The notes under the pieces were generated by a model. The model ran no database searches, had not been told where the DNA came from, and worked only from the letters and a program-made list of their open reading frames with translations. 23,778 nt of DNA from a virus: positions 1 through 23,778 of the IMG/VR virus record IMGVR_UViG_3300044636_000047; one strand, 5' to 3'. Made by a program: the position numbers and the translations under genes. Positions 1 through 7,639 of the stretch are shown one piece after another; within the stretch, counting starts at the first letter, position 1, and the number at the start of each line of letters is the position of its first letter.

Positions 1-2
1 TA

Positions 3-1328
3 ACTGGTTCTACCCCAGATAAAAATGTTACAATCTCTGGAGGTTCTGCTGGAATAGCAGTAATGCTAAATCCAACCACTAATGTGGGGTATTACTTTGA
101 AATTGCAGCACTTGGTTTGAACAAGTTATCAGAAAGAGAAAAACAAGATGTTCAGAATGTTTTGTTTTATAAAGTTAAGTCTAGTGGAGGAAAGGGAATC
201 CCAGTCCCACTATATAAGGGCTTGGCTAAAATTATTGTAGACGATGGTAGGTTTACTGGTCAATCAAGAATGTTTGCTGAGGAAAATCCGACGGTATATG
301 ATTTGGCAGTAGAATACGAAAACATAGGAAAGATAAGAAGATTCTATCTATATATAAACGGAACCATGGTAAAGACAGTAGACGACATAGATCCATTGCC
401 AGAGTACTCTAATATTGCACTCTTCACTAGAGGGTCTTCAAGAGCAATGTTTGAGAATGTTTATGCATTGTGCAACAACTACTCTCAGAACACATCCTTT
501 TCTTTAGGAACTGTGGTCAATTCTATTTTTGCAGATGCTGATATTGATGCAAGCAATTCTTTTAGAAAGTATGCTCTTAGTGGACTTATTCAGAACACAT
601 ACCTTACTGGCATTGGATCTTCCGAACCACCGAAGTATAATATTTATTTTGAAGAGTTTGGAAGCATAATGAGAGAAGTAGCAGAATTTAGTTTTAGATA
701 TGACAAAGCATTTCCAGCACTAACTGCAAAAGTTTCTCCAACATTTAATAGCATAAAAGGGTTTGTTATCTCTGGCTTTAGGGCAGGTTCATACGGGGCA
801 GAGTTCCTAGTATTTAATGCAACAGATACTGCTCTTAACTTAGATGAGACTAGTGGAAACTATCTAAGAATACAAGGAATTACTTTTACTCAGCAGTCAA
901 ACAATACCTTGACGGTTGATCAATATTTTAGCAAGAACAGTCTTATGTCGGACCCAAAGTTTGTGGCAGATAAACTAATTTCAAATCCTTTTAAGTTTAA
1001 ACTAGACTATGAAGATATAAAATTTAGCAGGATGCAGCATGGTAAAAAAGATTTCTCTTTAGATGCTGCCTATATTCAATCACAAGATGAGGCATCAGAA
1101 CTGATGAAATGGATTGTTACAAAAATATCAAAACCAAGAAAGTCTCTGGGGGTTAAGATATTTTCTATTCCAACAATCCAACTTGGAGATATAGTGACGC
1201 TAGACTATAAAGAAAATGGAATAGACATTGCAGCAAACTCATCTAACAGATTTGTTGTCTATAATATTGACTTCTCAAGAAGTTCTAACGGTCCAGAAAT
1301 GCAATTATATTTAAGTGAGGTAATCTAA
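3..1328 (+). CDS. Tail tip/baseplate protein with LamG-like segment (5' partial)
   Basis: The frame is open from the window's first bases, so the gene begins upstream and the ATG at 63 is probably internal. Sequence: the part around bases 230-470 reads like a concanavalin/LamG-type beta-sandwich, with alternating hydrophobic strands, 'FYLYINGTMV' and 'IALFTRGSS'. The C-terminal ~100 residues (about 1020-1328) have the pattern 'AAYIQSQDEASELMKWI' followed by 'IQLGDIVTLDY', which resembles the last domain of phage tail-hub or tail-associated proteins. Family knowledge: such proteins sit at the tail tip and bind carbohydrate or join the fibre to the tail. It ends in a TAATG overlap with the next gene. 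The structural role is fairly sure from the motifs and from the fibre-like genes that follow. The exact position in the virion is not known. Confidence 0.6.
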   Translation, partial: TGSTPDKNVTISGGSAGIAVMLNPTTNVGYYFEIAALGLNKLSEREKQDVQNVLFYKVKSSGGKGIPVPLYKGLAKIIVDDGRFTGQSRMFAEENPTVYDLAVEYENIGKIRRFYLYINGTMVKTVDDIDPLPEYSNIALFTRGSSRAMFENVYALCNNYSQNTSFSLGTVVNSIFADADIDASNSFRKYALSGLIQNTYLTGIGSSEPPKYNIYFEEFGSIMREVAEFSFRYDKAFPALTAKVSPTFNSIKGFVISGFRAGSYGAEFLVFNATDTALNLDETSGNYLRIQGITFTQQSNNTLTVDQYFSKNSLMSDPKFVADKLISNPFKFKLDYEDIKFSRMQHGKKDFSLDAAYIQSQDEASELMKWIVTKISKPRKSLGVKIFSIPTIQLGDIVTLDYKENGIDIAANSSNRFVVYNIDFSRSSNGPEMQLYLSEVI

Positions 1329-1864
1329 TGGCAGACACAAGCATGCCAGCAACAGCAGCAATTCCAAAACCAGCCAAGACAAGTACTGTTGGTTCTGTAA
1401 AAATTGCAACACCTGATTTGCTCATCTTTGGCGAACAGGTTGTTGCTATTGAAATAATGACAGACCTTATCTTTGAAGACATAGGTGGGTTTGAACTTGC
1501 AACAATATCAAGACACGATTTGGTAAATGGTCAGACAGTAATCTACGAACCAATCAAAAACCTAACAGACCTTTACTTACAATACAATCCAAACAACGTT
1601 TTAAGACTTCAATCTGCCGACTCATTCTTTAGTTCTTTGGCTATAACACTTGCCAACTATCTTCCAAAATATGGCAACGGATATGATTTGATCGGAACTA
1701 ATCCAGACTTAACAAAAAGAGTAAAGGTCTATAATGGAAAGTCTATATACATCGACCCAATAAGCGGAGACCTTGTGATTAATCTAATAAACGTAAAGGA
1801 AAATGAGCAGGTAGAGGTTGAAATATTAACTGCTGGAGGGACTTATGATGATACAATATACTAG
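1328..1864 (+). CDS. Phage tail-region protein of unknown function
   Basis: This encodes 178 aa. Its ATG overlaps the stop of the upstream tail gene by one base (TAATG), which indicates translational coupling. I do not recognise the family. The first ~25 residues are rich in Ala, Pro and Thr, like a flexible arm. The middle ('IMTDLIFEDIGGFELATISRHD') and the acidic end ('ENEQVEVEILTAGGTYDD') look like a compact beta-rich fold, with no signal peptide, membrane segment or catalytic motif. Its place between a tail-tip protein and a fibre-like protein suggests a virion connector or baseplate component. That is inference from synteny only. Confidence 0.5.
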   Translation: MADTSMPATAAIPKPAKTSTVGSVKIATPDLLIFGEQVVAIEIMTDLIFEDIGGFELATISRHDLVNGQTVIYEPIKNLTDLYLQYNPNNVLRLQSADSFFSSLAITLANYLPKYGNGYDLIGTNPDLTKRVKVYNGKSIYIDPISGDLVINLINVKENEQVEVEILTAGGTYDDTIY

Positions 1865-1875
1865 GGGAGTAACAA

Positions 1876-3069
1876 ATGATAACTAATTCAGGTAAAAACA
1901 TCTTGGCAAAGTACCTTGTTGGGCAGACCACATCCTATGCATCTCACATTGCCATAGGCTGCGGAACAAAGCCAGTTGTCTCTGATCATACATTTAGTCC
2001 TGCCGAGTTACTAGCAATAAAAAATAAAAAGTCTTTAGAATTTGAAATGATTCGTATGCCTATTATTTCTAGAGGCTTTGTTGATGAGGACGGACAATCA
2101 AAAGTTGTCCTAACCGCAGAACTTCCAACCCAAGAAAGATATGAGATTACTGAGGTAGGTATATTTTCTGCAGCATCAAATCCAGCAGCAGGAGCATTTG
2201 ATAGCAGAGTAGTTTATTCTTTTTCAGATACAGACAACTGGAGATATAGTATTGATGGACAATCTCCTGTTAATATTGTACCAAAGTATGAGCCATTGGA
2301 TGGAAATTCTGCAAATGGAGTTATAAATGTCGTTGATGAAAACTTACAACCACTAAAGGTTTTTGCAACAAATGCAGACAACAGAATATTTACAGACGAA
2401 GACAGAGTTGGGTTAAATGAAAGATGTAGATTTTTAAATAACATTATTGCAATGAGAGGCGACACATCAGACATTGAATATAATTTACAAGGAAGCATGG
2501 TTGGCGCAACTGGGTCAGACAGTATTGTTTTAGATCCAACAACTATTGATTTTACCAAAAATAGCCCGTTAGATGAACTTAAACTTGCATTTTCTGTTGT
2601 TAATAAAACCCCTGGAACAGAACAAGTTCCTGCAATTGTTCCAGACAATGTTAAAATACTGCTACAGTTTTCTCATAACCTAACAAATCAGGGCGTTCAG
2701 TATGCAAAGTTTGCAGTAGACATTGATAACATAGGATACGCAAATGGAACATCTGAAAATAATCATGATTTTGAAAATAATAGATACGTAGTAGTAAGTA
2801 AAACCTTTCAAGAATTAGACAAAAGTTTAAGATTCAATTGGGCCGAAGTTACAACAGCAAGAATTTTTGTTACTGTCACTAAAAATAATTTACCTTCTGA
2901 CTCTTTTTATGTTTGTCTAGATGCCCTAAGAGTTGAAAATAATACAGCAACAAACTCTTTGTACGGACTAACTGGATACTCCGTAATTAAAAATGTACAG
3001 GCTAGGCCAATCATAAAATCAGCAAACACCACAAACTACATAGAGTTTAGATTTGCATTGGACGTTTAG
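1876..3069 (+). CDS. Tail fibre-like / baseplate protein
   Basis: This encodes 397 aa and starts at an ATG preceded by 'AGGGGAG' at 1862-1868. The N-terminus ('MITNSGKNILAKYLVGQTT', then 'SHIAIGCGTKPV') resembles the conserved anchoring region of many phage fibre or baseplate proteins, which attach through the N-terminus and expose a C-terminal beta-structured region. The rest is rich in Asn, Thr, Val and Ile with short strand-like runs. Around residues 270-390 there is a segment that reads like a carbohydrate-binding beta-sandwich ('KSLRFNWAEVTTARIFVTV', 'FYVCLDALRVEN'). There is no enzymatic motif. It lies 11 nt after the previous gene in the same operon. A role in host recognition is likely but not proven by sequence alone. 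Confidence 0.6.
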   Translation: MITNSGKNILAKYLVGQTTSYASHIAIGCGTKPVVSDHTFSPAELLAIKNKKSLEFEMIRMPIISRGFVDEDGQSKVVLTAELPTQERYEITEVGIFSAASNPAAGAFDSRVVYSFSDTDNWRYSIDGQSPVNIVPKYEPLDGNSANGVINVVDENLQPLKVFATNADNRIFTDEDRVGLNERCRFLNNIIAMRGDTSDIEYNLQGSMVGATGSDSIVLDPTTIDFTKNSPLDELKLAFSVVNKTPGTEQVPAIVPDNVKILLQFSHNLTNQGVQYAKFAVDIDNIGYANGTSENNHDFENNRYVVVSKTFQELDKSLRFNWAEVTTARIFVTVTKNNLPSDSFYVCLDALRVENNTATNSLYGLTGYSVIKNVQARPIIKSANTTNYIEFRFALDV

Positions 3070-3071
3070 TT

Positions 3072-3509
3072 ATGGCAATTACCCCAGATCCTGGAATTAA
3101 AAATGTTGTTATTAAAAAGCAGTCACTGGGAAAGGTGACAGGAAATAACAAAACTGTTTTAAGATTTAGAATAGTTGCAGAAGATAAGAACAGAAAGTCT
3201 GCTTATTCTCCAATAGTATTTACTGAATCAGAAAAGGTTGAAGATGGTACTGGAGATTTAAGACAACTGGGAAATACTCTGTTTCTTAGTTGGGACCCTG
3301 GAAATCTTTCTACACAGATACTATATGATATCTTTGTTGGCTTTGACTCTTCTAGTCCAACATACAGAGCAACAACTGGATCGACTAACTATTCATTTTT
3401 AAAAACTGGAACAACCTCAGTGAGGGCTGTTGTTCAAGTATCTTCAATAAATCCAACATTAAATACATCGTTAACTATTTATGATTCTGGAACTGAGAGT
3501 CTGGTATAA
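3072..3509 (+). CDS. Small FN3-like tail protein
   Basis: This encodes 145 aa, starting 2 nt after the previous stop. The centre ('LFLSWDPGNLSTQILYDIFVGF', residues about 73-94) has the Trp and Tyr spacing of a fibronectin type III or Ig-like strand pair. The flanks are also beta-prone. Such domains are common add-ons in phage tail and fibre proteins and are thought to help surface adhesion. No signal peptide or membrane segment is present. Its last codons overlap a -10-like TATAAT (3505-3510) that appears to drive the next gene. The FN3 assignment is moderate; the structural role rests mainly on the neighbours. Confidence 0.5.
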   Translation: MAITPDPGIKNVVIKKQSLGKVTGNNKTVLRFRIVAEDKNRKSAYSPIVFTESEKVEDGTGDLRQLGNTLFLSWDPGNLSTQILYDIFVGFDSSSPTYRATTGSTNYSFLKTGTTSVRAVVQVSSINPTLNTSLTIYDSGTESLV

Positions 3510-3510
3510 T
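3502..3510 (+). promoter_or_regulatory. Extended -10 promoter, predicted leaderless start for the 3517 gene
   Basis: TGG precedes a perfect TATAAT at 3505-3510. The expected start of transcription, 7 nt after the last T, is base 3517, which is the A of the next gene's ATG. No Shine-Dalgarno is seen. No good -35 is present, so the call rests on the extended -10 and its exact spacing. Confidence 0.5.
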
Positions 3511-3516
3511 TATATT

Positions 3517-3963
3517 ATGGCAATTTTACCCGTACCAGAACGAGGACAGCCCTTAGACGTAACCTACATCTATCAGATTGTTAAGGCTGTTAATGATCTA
3601 TCAACTCAGGCTTCTACATCTGTCAATAAGTATGTCACGGTTGACACACCAAATGCAGGCAAGCAGAGCGTTAAGACTTCAGAGGCAAGAGTTATTGGTG
3701 GCTATGTTAGAGTCACAAATGGTGAAAGCCAGACTGCTGGCTCATCTCGTACATTTTCTTATTCTTTTCCAACTGAGTTTAAGTTTGTTCCAATTGTAAC
3801 AGCAACCCCTGTAAGTATTGGAACTTCCTCTGACGCTGGAAAAGATGTTGTAGTTACTCTTTCTAGCGTAACCACTTCAAGCATAGAGGGATCAATCAAG
3901 TTTAATATTGGCGGAATAACAAGTGTTGGCATTAACCTTATTGCAATAGGTATCCCCAACTGA
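3517..3963 (+). CDS. Small lectin-like tail/receptor-binding protein
   Basis: This encodes 148 aa. I chose the ATG at 3517 because the upstream in-frame ATG at 3481 would extend into the previous gene with non-protein-like residues, and because the -10 box places transcription start at 3517. The N-terminus ('ILPVPERGQPLDVTYIYQIV') is a short helical arm. Residues about 60-148 are beta-rich, with 'FSYSFPTEFKFVPIVTATPV', typical of small C-terminal receptor-binding or H-type-lectin-like domains found at the ends of phage fibres. The end overlaps the next ATG (TGATG). The putative function is surface binding as an accessory fibre or spike. Confidence 0.5.
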   Translation: MAILPVPERGQPLDVTYIYQIVKAVNDLSTQASTSVNKYVTVDTPNAGKQSVKTSEARVIGGYVRVTNGESQTAGSSRTFSYSFPTEFKFVPIVTATPVSIGTSSDAGKDVVVTLSSVTTSSIEGSIKFNIGGITSVGINLIAIGIPN

Positions 3964-4154
3964 TGATTTTTTGTAAAAAATGCAAAGGAAGAATGTTCCT
4001 AGATAGACAATATACAGAGATAAATAATTTAGAACTGTACTGTATGTCTTGTGGAGCACGATCATTCTTTCATCCACCAAGTAATTCTCAGGAGGGCCGA
4101 TGGCTATTAAAAAGGGAACAATTGAGAGCGAAGGCTACAATGTCCTCCCTGTAA
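3963..4154 (+). CDS. Small four-cysteine zinc-ribbon protein
   Basis: This encodes 63 aa. Its ATG overlaps the previous stop (TGATG). C4 and C7 (CKKC) plus C27 and C30 (CMSC) form two knuckles of a zinc ribbon with a 19-residue spacer. The tail after residue ~40 is basic and overlaps the next gene by 55 nt, so only the first ~45 residues are likely to be structured. Such mini-ribbons usually bind nucleic acid or RNA polymerase, but nothing here names a target. The four cysteines, the coupling and the position at the head of the small-gene block support a real gene. Confidence 0.55.
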   Translation: MIFCKKCKGRMFLDRQYTEINNLELYCMSCGARSFFHPPSNSQEGRWLLKREQLRAKATMSSL

Positions 4155-4642
4155 TTCCAGGGAATAAAAAGGTTTGGTTTCTTAACGGAGACCTAGTAAG
4201 AATACACCATTTCAACAAGTCTAATGGGATTATGTCTGTTTATAATATTACAAAGGATCAGATTGAAAGTTGTTTAATTAGTGATTTTAAAAATAAAAGA
4301 GAACGAGCATATACCGTAGGGCAGACTGCTGATTTAGTTAATCGTCATAAAAAATATATGCCATCACTAATGAAACGAAGAATCATTCCTTTTCCAACGG
4401 GATCTCAAAAAGGTGGAGCAAGAGGATTTCAAGTAAGATCGTACTACTCAGAATCACAAGTCAGAGAGATACGTGATATACTTGCTTCATACCATATTGG
4501 TAGACCAAGAAAAGATAAATTAATAACTAATGATATTACGCCCAGCAAGCAAGAGTTGACACGCAGGATGGGCGATGGTATACTTACATATAGAAGAACA
4601 GAAGATGGACGGTTTGTTCCCATTTGGGGCGAATCTATTTAA
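4100..4642 (+). CDS. MerR-like/excisionase-like HTH DNA-binding protein with AT-hook-like motif
   Basis: This encodes 180 aa. A strong AGGAGG (4090-4095) precedes the ATG. After an N-terminal ~70-residue beta-rich segment, residues about 73-130 ('TVGQTADLVNRHKKYMPSL', then 'IIPFPTG' and 'YYSESQVREIRDILA') match the helix-turn-helix plus wing of MerR or excisionase-type domains. This is followed by 'GRPRK', an AT-hook-like minor-groove motif. I infer a sequence-specific DNA-binding protein, possibly a regulator of the replication block just downstream. A consensus promoter (4556-4584) lies inside its 3' end. It could instead be a structural DNA-binding or recombination accessory protein. Confidence 0.55.
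   Translation: MAIKKGTIESEGYNVLPVIPGNKKVWFLNGDLVRIHHFNKSNGIMSVYNITKDQIESCLISDFKNKRERAYTVGQTADLVNRHKKYMPSLMKRRIIPFPTGSQKGGARGFQVRSYYSESQVREIRDILASYHIGRPRKDKLITNDITPSKQELTRRMGDGILTYRRTEDGRFVPIWGESI
4556..4584 (+). promoter_or_regulatory. Strong sigma70-type promoter inside the HTH gene
   Basis: TTGACA at 4556-4561, a 17-nt spacer and TATACT at 4579-4584, with TGG just before the -10 (extended -10). This is the best consensus match in the window. Predicted start is near 4591, giving a ~65-nt leader before the gene at 4656. It would drive the small genes and the replication block independently of the tail operon. It lies within coding sequence of the upstream gene. Confidence 0.65.
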
Positions 4643-4655
4643 CGAAGGGTATAGC

Positions 4656-4865
4656 ATGGATAACGAATCAACAAAGGTATCTGTAACATTGGGATACACA
4701 TTAAATCTAGGAAATTTTCAATCACTAAGGCTGGACCTTGGCGTTACAGATTCAAAGCGTGATGGAGAGAATACAGATCAGGCTTTTGAGCGTGTGTACA
4801 AGTTTGTTGAAGACAAACTAACTGCTAAGATTTTAGAAGCACAATCCGAGGCTGAAGAAAAGTAA
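4656..4865 (+). CDS. Short conserved-type phage protein, unknown function
   Basis: This encodes 69 aa, starting at the ATG at 4656 with 'GAAGGG' about 6 nt upstream. A longer reading from 4575 would overlap the HTH gene and cross the predicted promoter leader. It begins with strands ('KVSVTLGYTLNLGNFQSLRLDLGV') and ends in a charged helix ('RVYKFVEDKLTAKILEAQ'). I recall small phage proteins with this strand-strand-helix pattern near replication genes, but I cannot name a function. It is coupled by TAATG to the next gene. Confidence 0.55.
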   Translation: MDNESTKVSVTLGYTLNLGNFQSLRLDLGVTDSKRDGENTDQAFERVYKFVEDKLTAKILEAQSEAEEK

Positions 4866-5173
4866 TGGCCGAACGCAAAGACCGTATGGCTTTGCTTTCA
4901 AGATACAGCAAGTATCATACCGCAAGGTACGAATCAAAGCCATCTCTGAACCTAAATGTAGAACAGTGGGCATCTGATGCTCTCATTGAATCCTACACGC
5001 TGCCAGGATGCTACGATATACTTGAGTACTACTTTGCTGTTTCAGAAACCCCATCGTGGAACTATTTTGCATACAATGCAGAGAAAATATTACAGGCAAA
5101 AAAAGATAGACTAAAGGATAGTCAAGAAAGAGCAGAGCGTAGACGAATGGCAAAGGAGTGGCTAAGTGAATAA
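4865..5173 (+). CDS. Small protein upstream of helicase, unknown (possible loader)
   Basis: This encodes 102 aa. Its ATG overlaps the previous stop. It is rich in Tyr, Trp and Ala, and predicted largely helical, with a highly charged C-terminal helix ('KKDRLKDSQERAERRRMAKEW'). No catalytic motif or membrane segment is present. It immediately precedes, and overlaps, the DnaB-type helicase gene, the place where phages often encode helicase loaders or primosome accessory proteins. The loader idea is synteny-based inference only. Confidence 0.5.
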   Translation: MAERKDRMALLSRYSKYHTARYESKPSLNLNVEQWASDALIESYTLPGCYDILEYYFAVSETPSWNYFAYNAEKILQAKKDRLKDSQERAERRRMAKEWLSE

Positions 5174-6386
5174 TACAGAGTCAAAACTAATTACTGCTGT
5201 TCTTCAGGATAAGCAGATCCATGTTCTGCTACAGGCAAACGTAGATACACTACTTAGAACTCACGGAGATATTTGGAATTTTGTAAGACTTTATTTTGAG
5301 AATAACTCATCTCTTCCTCCAGTAGATTTGGTAAGAGAAAAGTTTCGTGACTTTGATCCAGTTCCAGGTGTTGGTGCTACTAAGCATCACCTTGAAGAGT
5401 TGCAAGGAGAATACTTACGGGATAGTCTAAAAGATATCTTAAGGTCTGCTGCAACTGATGTTCAGCAAGGTGAGGGTGGTAAAGCCTTAGAGGGACTTAT
5501 TACAAAAACCTCAGAACTAAAAAAGAATACTGCTGCTATTCGTGATATTGATGTAACAGATCTAGAGTCTGCGATTGCTTACTTTGAAAATGTAAAGAAG
5601 CAACAAGCACTAGGTCATATTGGCATCAAGACTGGCTTGCCAGGATTTGATAACTATCTGCCATCTGGAATTATGCCAGGGCAGTTAGGAGTCTTCTTGG
5701 CATACCCAGGTATAGGAAAGTCTTGGTTAGCCCTGTACTTCGCTGTACAGGCCTGGAAACAGGGTAAGACACCCCTTGTAATCTCTCTTGAGATGTCTGA
5801 GACAGAAGTCAGAAACCGTGTCTTCACTATTATGGGAGAAGGCCGTTGGTCTCACAGAAAGATTAGTAATGGCGAGATTGAGATTGATATGCTAAAGGAA
5901 TGGCATGCAAAGAATCTTCAGGGCAAGCCAGAGTTTCACATTATCTCAAATGATCAGGGTGGAGAAATTAACCCTTCTGTTCTTCGTGGAAAGATTGATC
6001 AATACAAGCCAGACTTTGTAATTGTTGACTATCTACAATTGATGGCTCCTAATCAGAAGTCAGATAACGAAACGGTACGAATGAAGAACCTTTCAAGAGA
6101 ACTTAAACTTATGGCTATTGGTGAAGAGGTTCCTATTATTGCTATCTCATCTGCTACACCAGATGATGTTAACGACCTCTCTACAGTGCCTACACTAGGC
6201 CAAACGGCATGGTCTAGACAGATTGCCTACGATGCTGACTGGGTTCTTGCCCTAGGCCGTGGAACCAATAGCGACATCATTGAGTGTGCCTTTAGAAAGA
6301 ACCGTAATGGTTTTATGGGAGACTTCTTGGTTCAGTGCGACTTTGACAAGGGATATTACAGGTATAAAGACTTTGAAGATAAGTAG
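5166..6386 (+). CDS. DnaB-type replicative DNA helicase
   Basis: This encodes 406 aa from a GTG start that overlaps the previous gene's end; an ATG alternative is not available nearby. Family: RecA-fold DnaB-like hexameric helicase that unwinds the phage fork 5'-3' and recruits primase. Motifs: Walker A 'AYPGIGKS' at residues 179-186, 'PLVISLEMSETEV' near 203-215 (the H1a-type glutamate region), Walker B 'VIVDYLQL' at 285-292, and a conserved C-terminal 'RKNRNG' segment. The N-terminal ~140 residues are a helical, DnaB-like domain. At ~400 aa it is slightly shorter than bacterial DnaB (~450-470). Primase, ssDNA-binding protein and polymerase follow, forming a near-complete replisome. Confidence 0.9.
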   Translation: MNNTESKLITAVLQDKQIHVLLQANVDTLLRTHGDIWNFVRLYFENNSSLPPVDLVREKFRDFDPVPGVGATKHHLEELQGEYLRDSLKDILRSAATDVQQGEGGKALEGLITKTSELKKNTAAIRDIDVTDLESAIAYFENVKKQQALGHIGIKTGLPGFDNYLPSGIMPGQLGVFLAYPGIGKSWLALYFAVQAWKQGKTPLVISLEMSETEVRNRVFTIMGEGRWSHRKISNGEIEIDMLKEWHAKNLQGKPEFHIISNDQGGEINPSVLRGKIDQYKPDFVIVDYLQLMAPNQKSDNETVRMKNLSRELKLMAIGEEVPIIAISSATPDDVNDLSTVPTLGQTAWSRQIAYDADWVLALGRGTNSDIIECAFRKNRNGFMGDFLVQCDFDKGYYRYKDFEDK

Positions 6387-6387
6387 G

Positions 6388-6393
6388 TATAAT
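6388..6393 (+). promoter_or_regulatory. Possible -10 box for leaderless start of the 6399 gene
   Basis: A perfect TATAAT lies in the 12-nt gap after the helicase stop, 5 nt before the ATG at 6399. No -35 at the right distance and no extended -10 TG are visible. The position matches the other predicted leaderless starts here. Confidence 0.35.
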
Positions 6394-6398
6394 ATGGT

Positions 6399-6770
6399 AT
6401 GTCAAAAATTAAGGAGAACATACCTCCAGATTTCTATCACCACAAGCCACTTAAAAAGTTTTACCTAAGTGGGATAATTCAAGACGAGGCTTTGCTTGGA
6501 AGATTAAAGATAGAATACGTAAGATTATTAGTTTCAGAGATGAGGTTGAGTGGGTATGTTCCAAGAATTGATATTGACCCAGACTTCACCTTGCTGTATA
6601 ATGATAGTAAAGACTTTTTTGAATTTGAATTATCTGTACACGGAGTTTACGCAGGGAAAAGGAAGAGCGAATGCATAGCAGGGGTAGACGGGACCAATCC
6701 AGTCCTTATACAGCCGAGCAAGTCAAGCGAGTCATCACTGGATCAGGCACAACAATCGAGTCAGAACTAG
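6399..6770 (+). CDS. Unknown protein between helicase and primase
   Basis: This encodes 123 aa with an ATG at 6399. I do not recognise it. Residues 1-90 look like a folded alpha/beta domain ('KFYLSGIIQDEALLGRLKIEYVRLL', 'RIDIDPDFTLLY', 'FFEFELSVHGVYAG'). The last ~30 residues are Ser/Gln-rich and are encoded where the frame overlaps the primase gene by 100 nt, so that tail may be unstructured. The position between helicase and primase suggests a replication accessory protein. No start other than 6399 gives a better fit. Confidence 0.5.
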   Translation: MSKIKENIPPDFYHHKPLKKFYLSGIIQDEALLGRLKIEYVRLLVSEMRLSGYVPRIDIDPDFTLLYNDSKDFFEFELSVHGVYAGKRKSECIAGVDGTNPVLIQPSKSSESSLDQAQQSSQN

Positions 6771-7615
6771 ATGCTGACTTTATAATCTTTTGTCCATTTC
6801 ACAACAATCATAGAACGCCAGCAGGAGAAGTGCACAAGACCAACGGAATGTTCTTTTGTTTTTCATGTCAAAAGTCTGCAGATCTAATAGAGTTAGTAAT
6901 GCACACATCTAACAGAACATATTTTGAAGCAGCAAGATTTATAAAGAGCAAAGAAAAAGAGAGCAATCTTGCAGTGGAGATTGACCGTGCCTTAGTAAAA
7001 GAAGAACAGTATAAGCCATTTGACGAGTTAATCATTAAAAGACTTCATAACAATCTTATTTCATCTGATAGGGCTAAGAATTATTTTCAGTATCGTAAAC
7101 TAACTAAGCATTCTTGCGAGAAGTTTGTTTTAGGGTATTCTGAAAAGCAGGATATGGTTACTGTTCCAGTCCACAGCCCAGACGGAGTGCCACTTGGATT
7201 TGTTGGAAGATCTATTGAGGGTAAAGACTTTAAGAATACACCAGGACTTCCCAAGAGCAAAACTCTTTTTAACTTGCACCGTGTTAAGAAATCTGATATA
7301 GTATATGTTGTAGAGTCTTCATTTGATGTGATCAGACTTGACCAACTAGGAATTCCTGCAGTCGCAACACTAGGTGCAAACGTCTCAGGTAAACAAATAG
7401 AATTGCTTCAGAAGTATTTCAATAACATTCTTGTTATTGCAGATAATGATGAAGCAGGAGGAAACATGAAAGACAGGATAATTGAAAAACTTGGATCTCG
7501 TGTATCTGTTATACAACTAAATAAAAAATATAAGGACATAGGCGATATGCCAGATGAAGAAATTAAGGCTTTAAGTTCTTCGTTTGACAAAACCATAGAG
7601 TCTATGCTAAACTAA
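6671..7615 (+). CDS. DnaG-type primase with CHCC zinc finger and TOPRIM domain
   Basis: This encodes 314 aa. Role: synthesis of RNA primers at the fork with the helicase above. Motifs: zinc-binding C41-x2-H44 and C63-x2-C66 ('CPFH', 'CFSC'); TOPRIM glutamate E215 ('VVESSFD') and acidic pair D258/D260 ('ADNDEAGG'). The protein is about half the size of bacterial DnaG (~600 aa) and lacks the large C-terminal helicase-binding domain, as in many phage primases. The start at ATG 6671 leaves a 100-nt overlap with the previous gene. A later in-frame start could reduce the overlap, but the domain begins by residue ~35, so the true start cannot be much later. Confidence 0.87.
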   Translation: MHSRGRRDQSSPYTAEQVKRVITGSGTTIESELDADFIIFCPFHNNHRTPAGEVHKTNGMFFCFSCQKSADLIELVMHTSNRTYFEAARFIKSKEKESNLAVEIDRALVKEEQYKPFDELIIKRLHNNLISSDRAKNYFQYRKLTKHSCEKFVLGYSEKQDMVTVPVHSPDGVPLGFVGRSIEGKDFKNTPGLPKSKTLFNLHRVKKSDIVYVVESSFDVIRLDQLGIPAVATLGANVSGKQIELLQKYFNNILVIADNDEAGGNMKDRIIEKLGSRVSVIQLNKKYKDIGDMPDEEIKALSSSFDKTIESMLN

Positions 7616-7639
7616 TACAAACACACAAAGGAGAAAAAT

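Noticed and set aside
2214-2648. 144-codon open frame on the - strand
   Set aside because: Antisense to the fibre-like gene, no Shine-Dalgarno or promoter, and Ser/Leu-rich residues typical of shadow frames.
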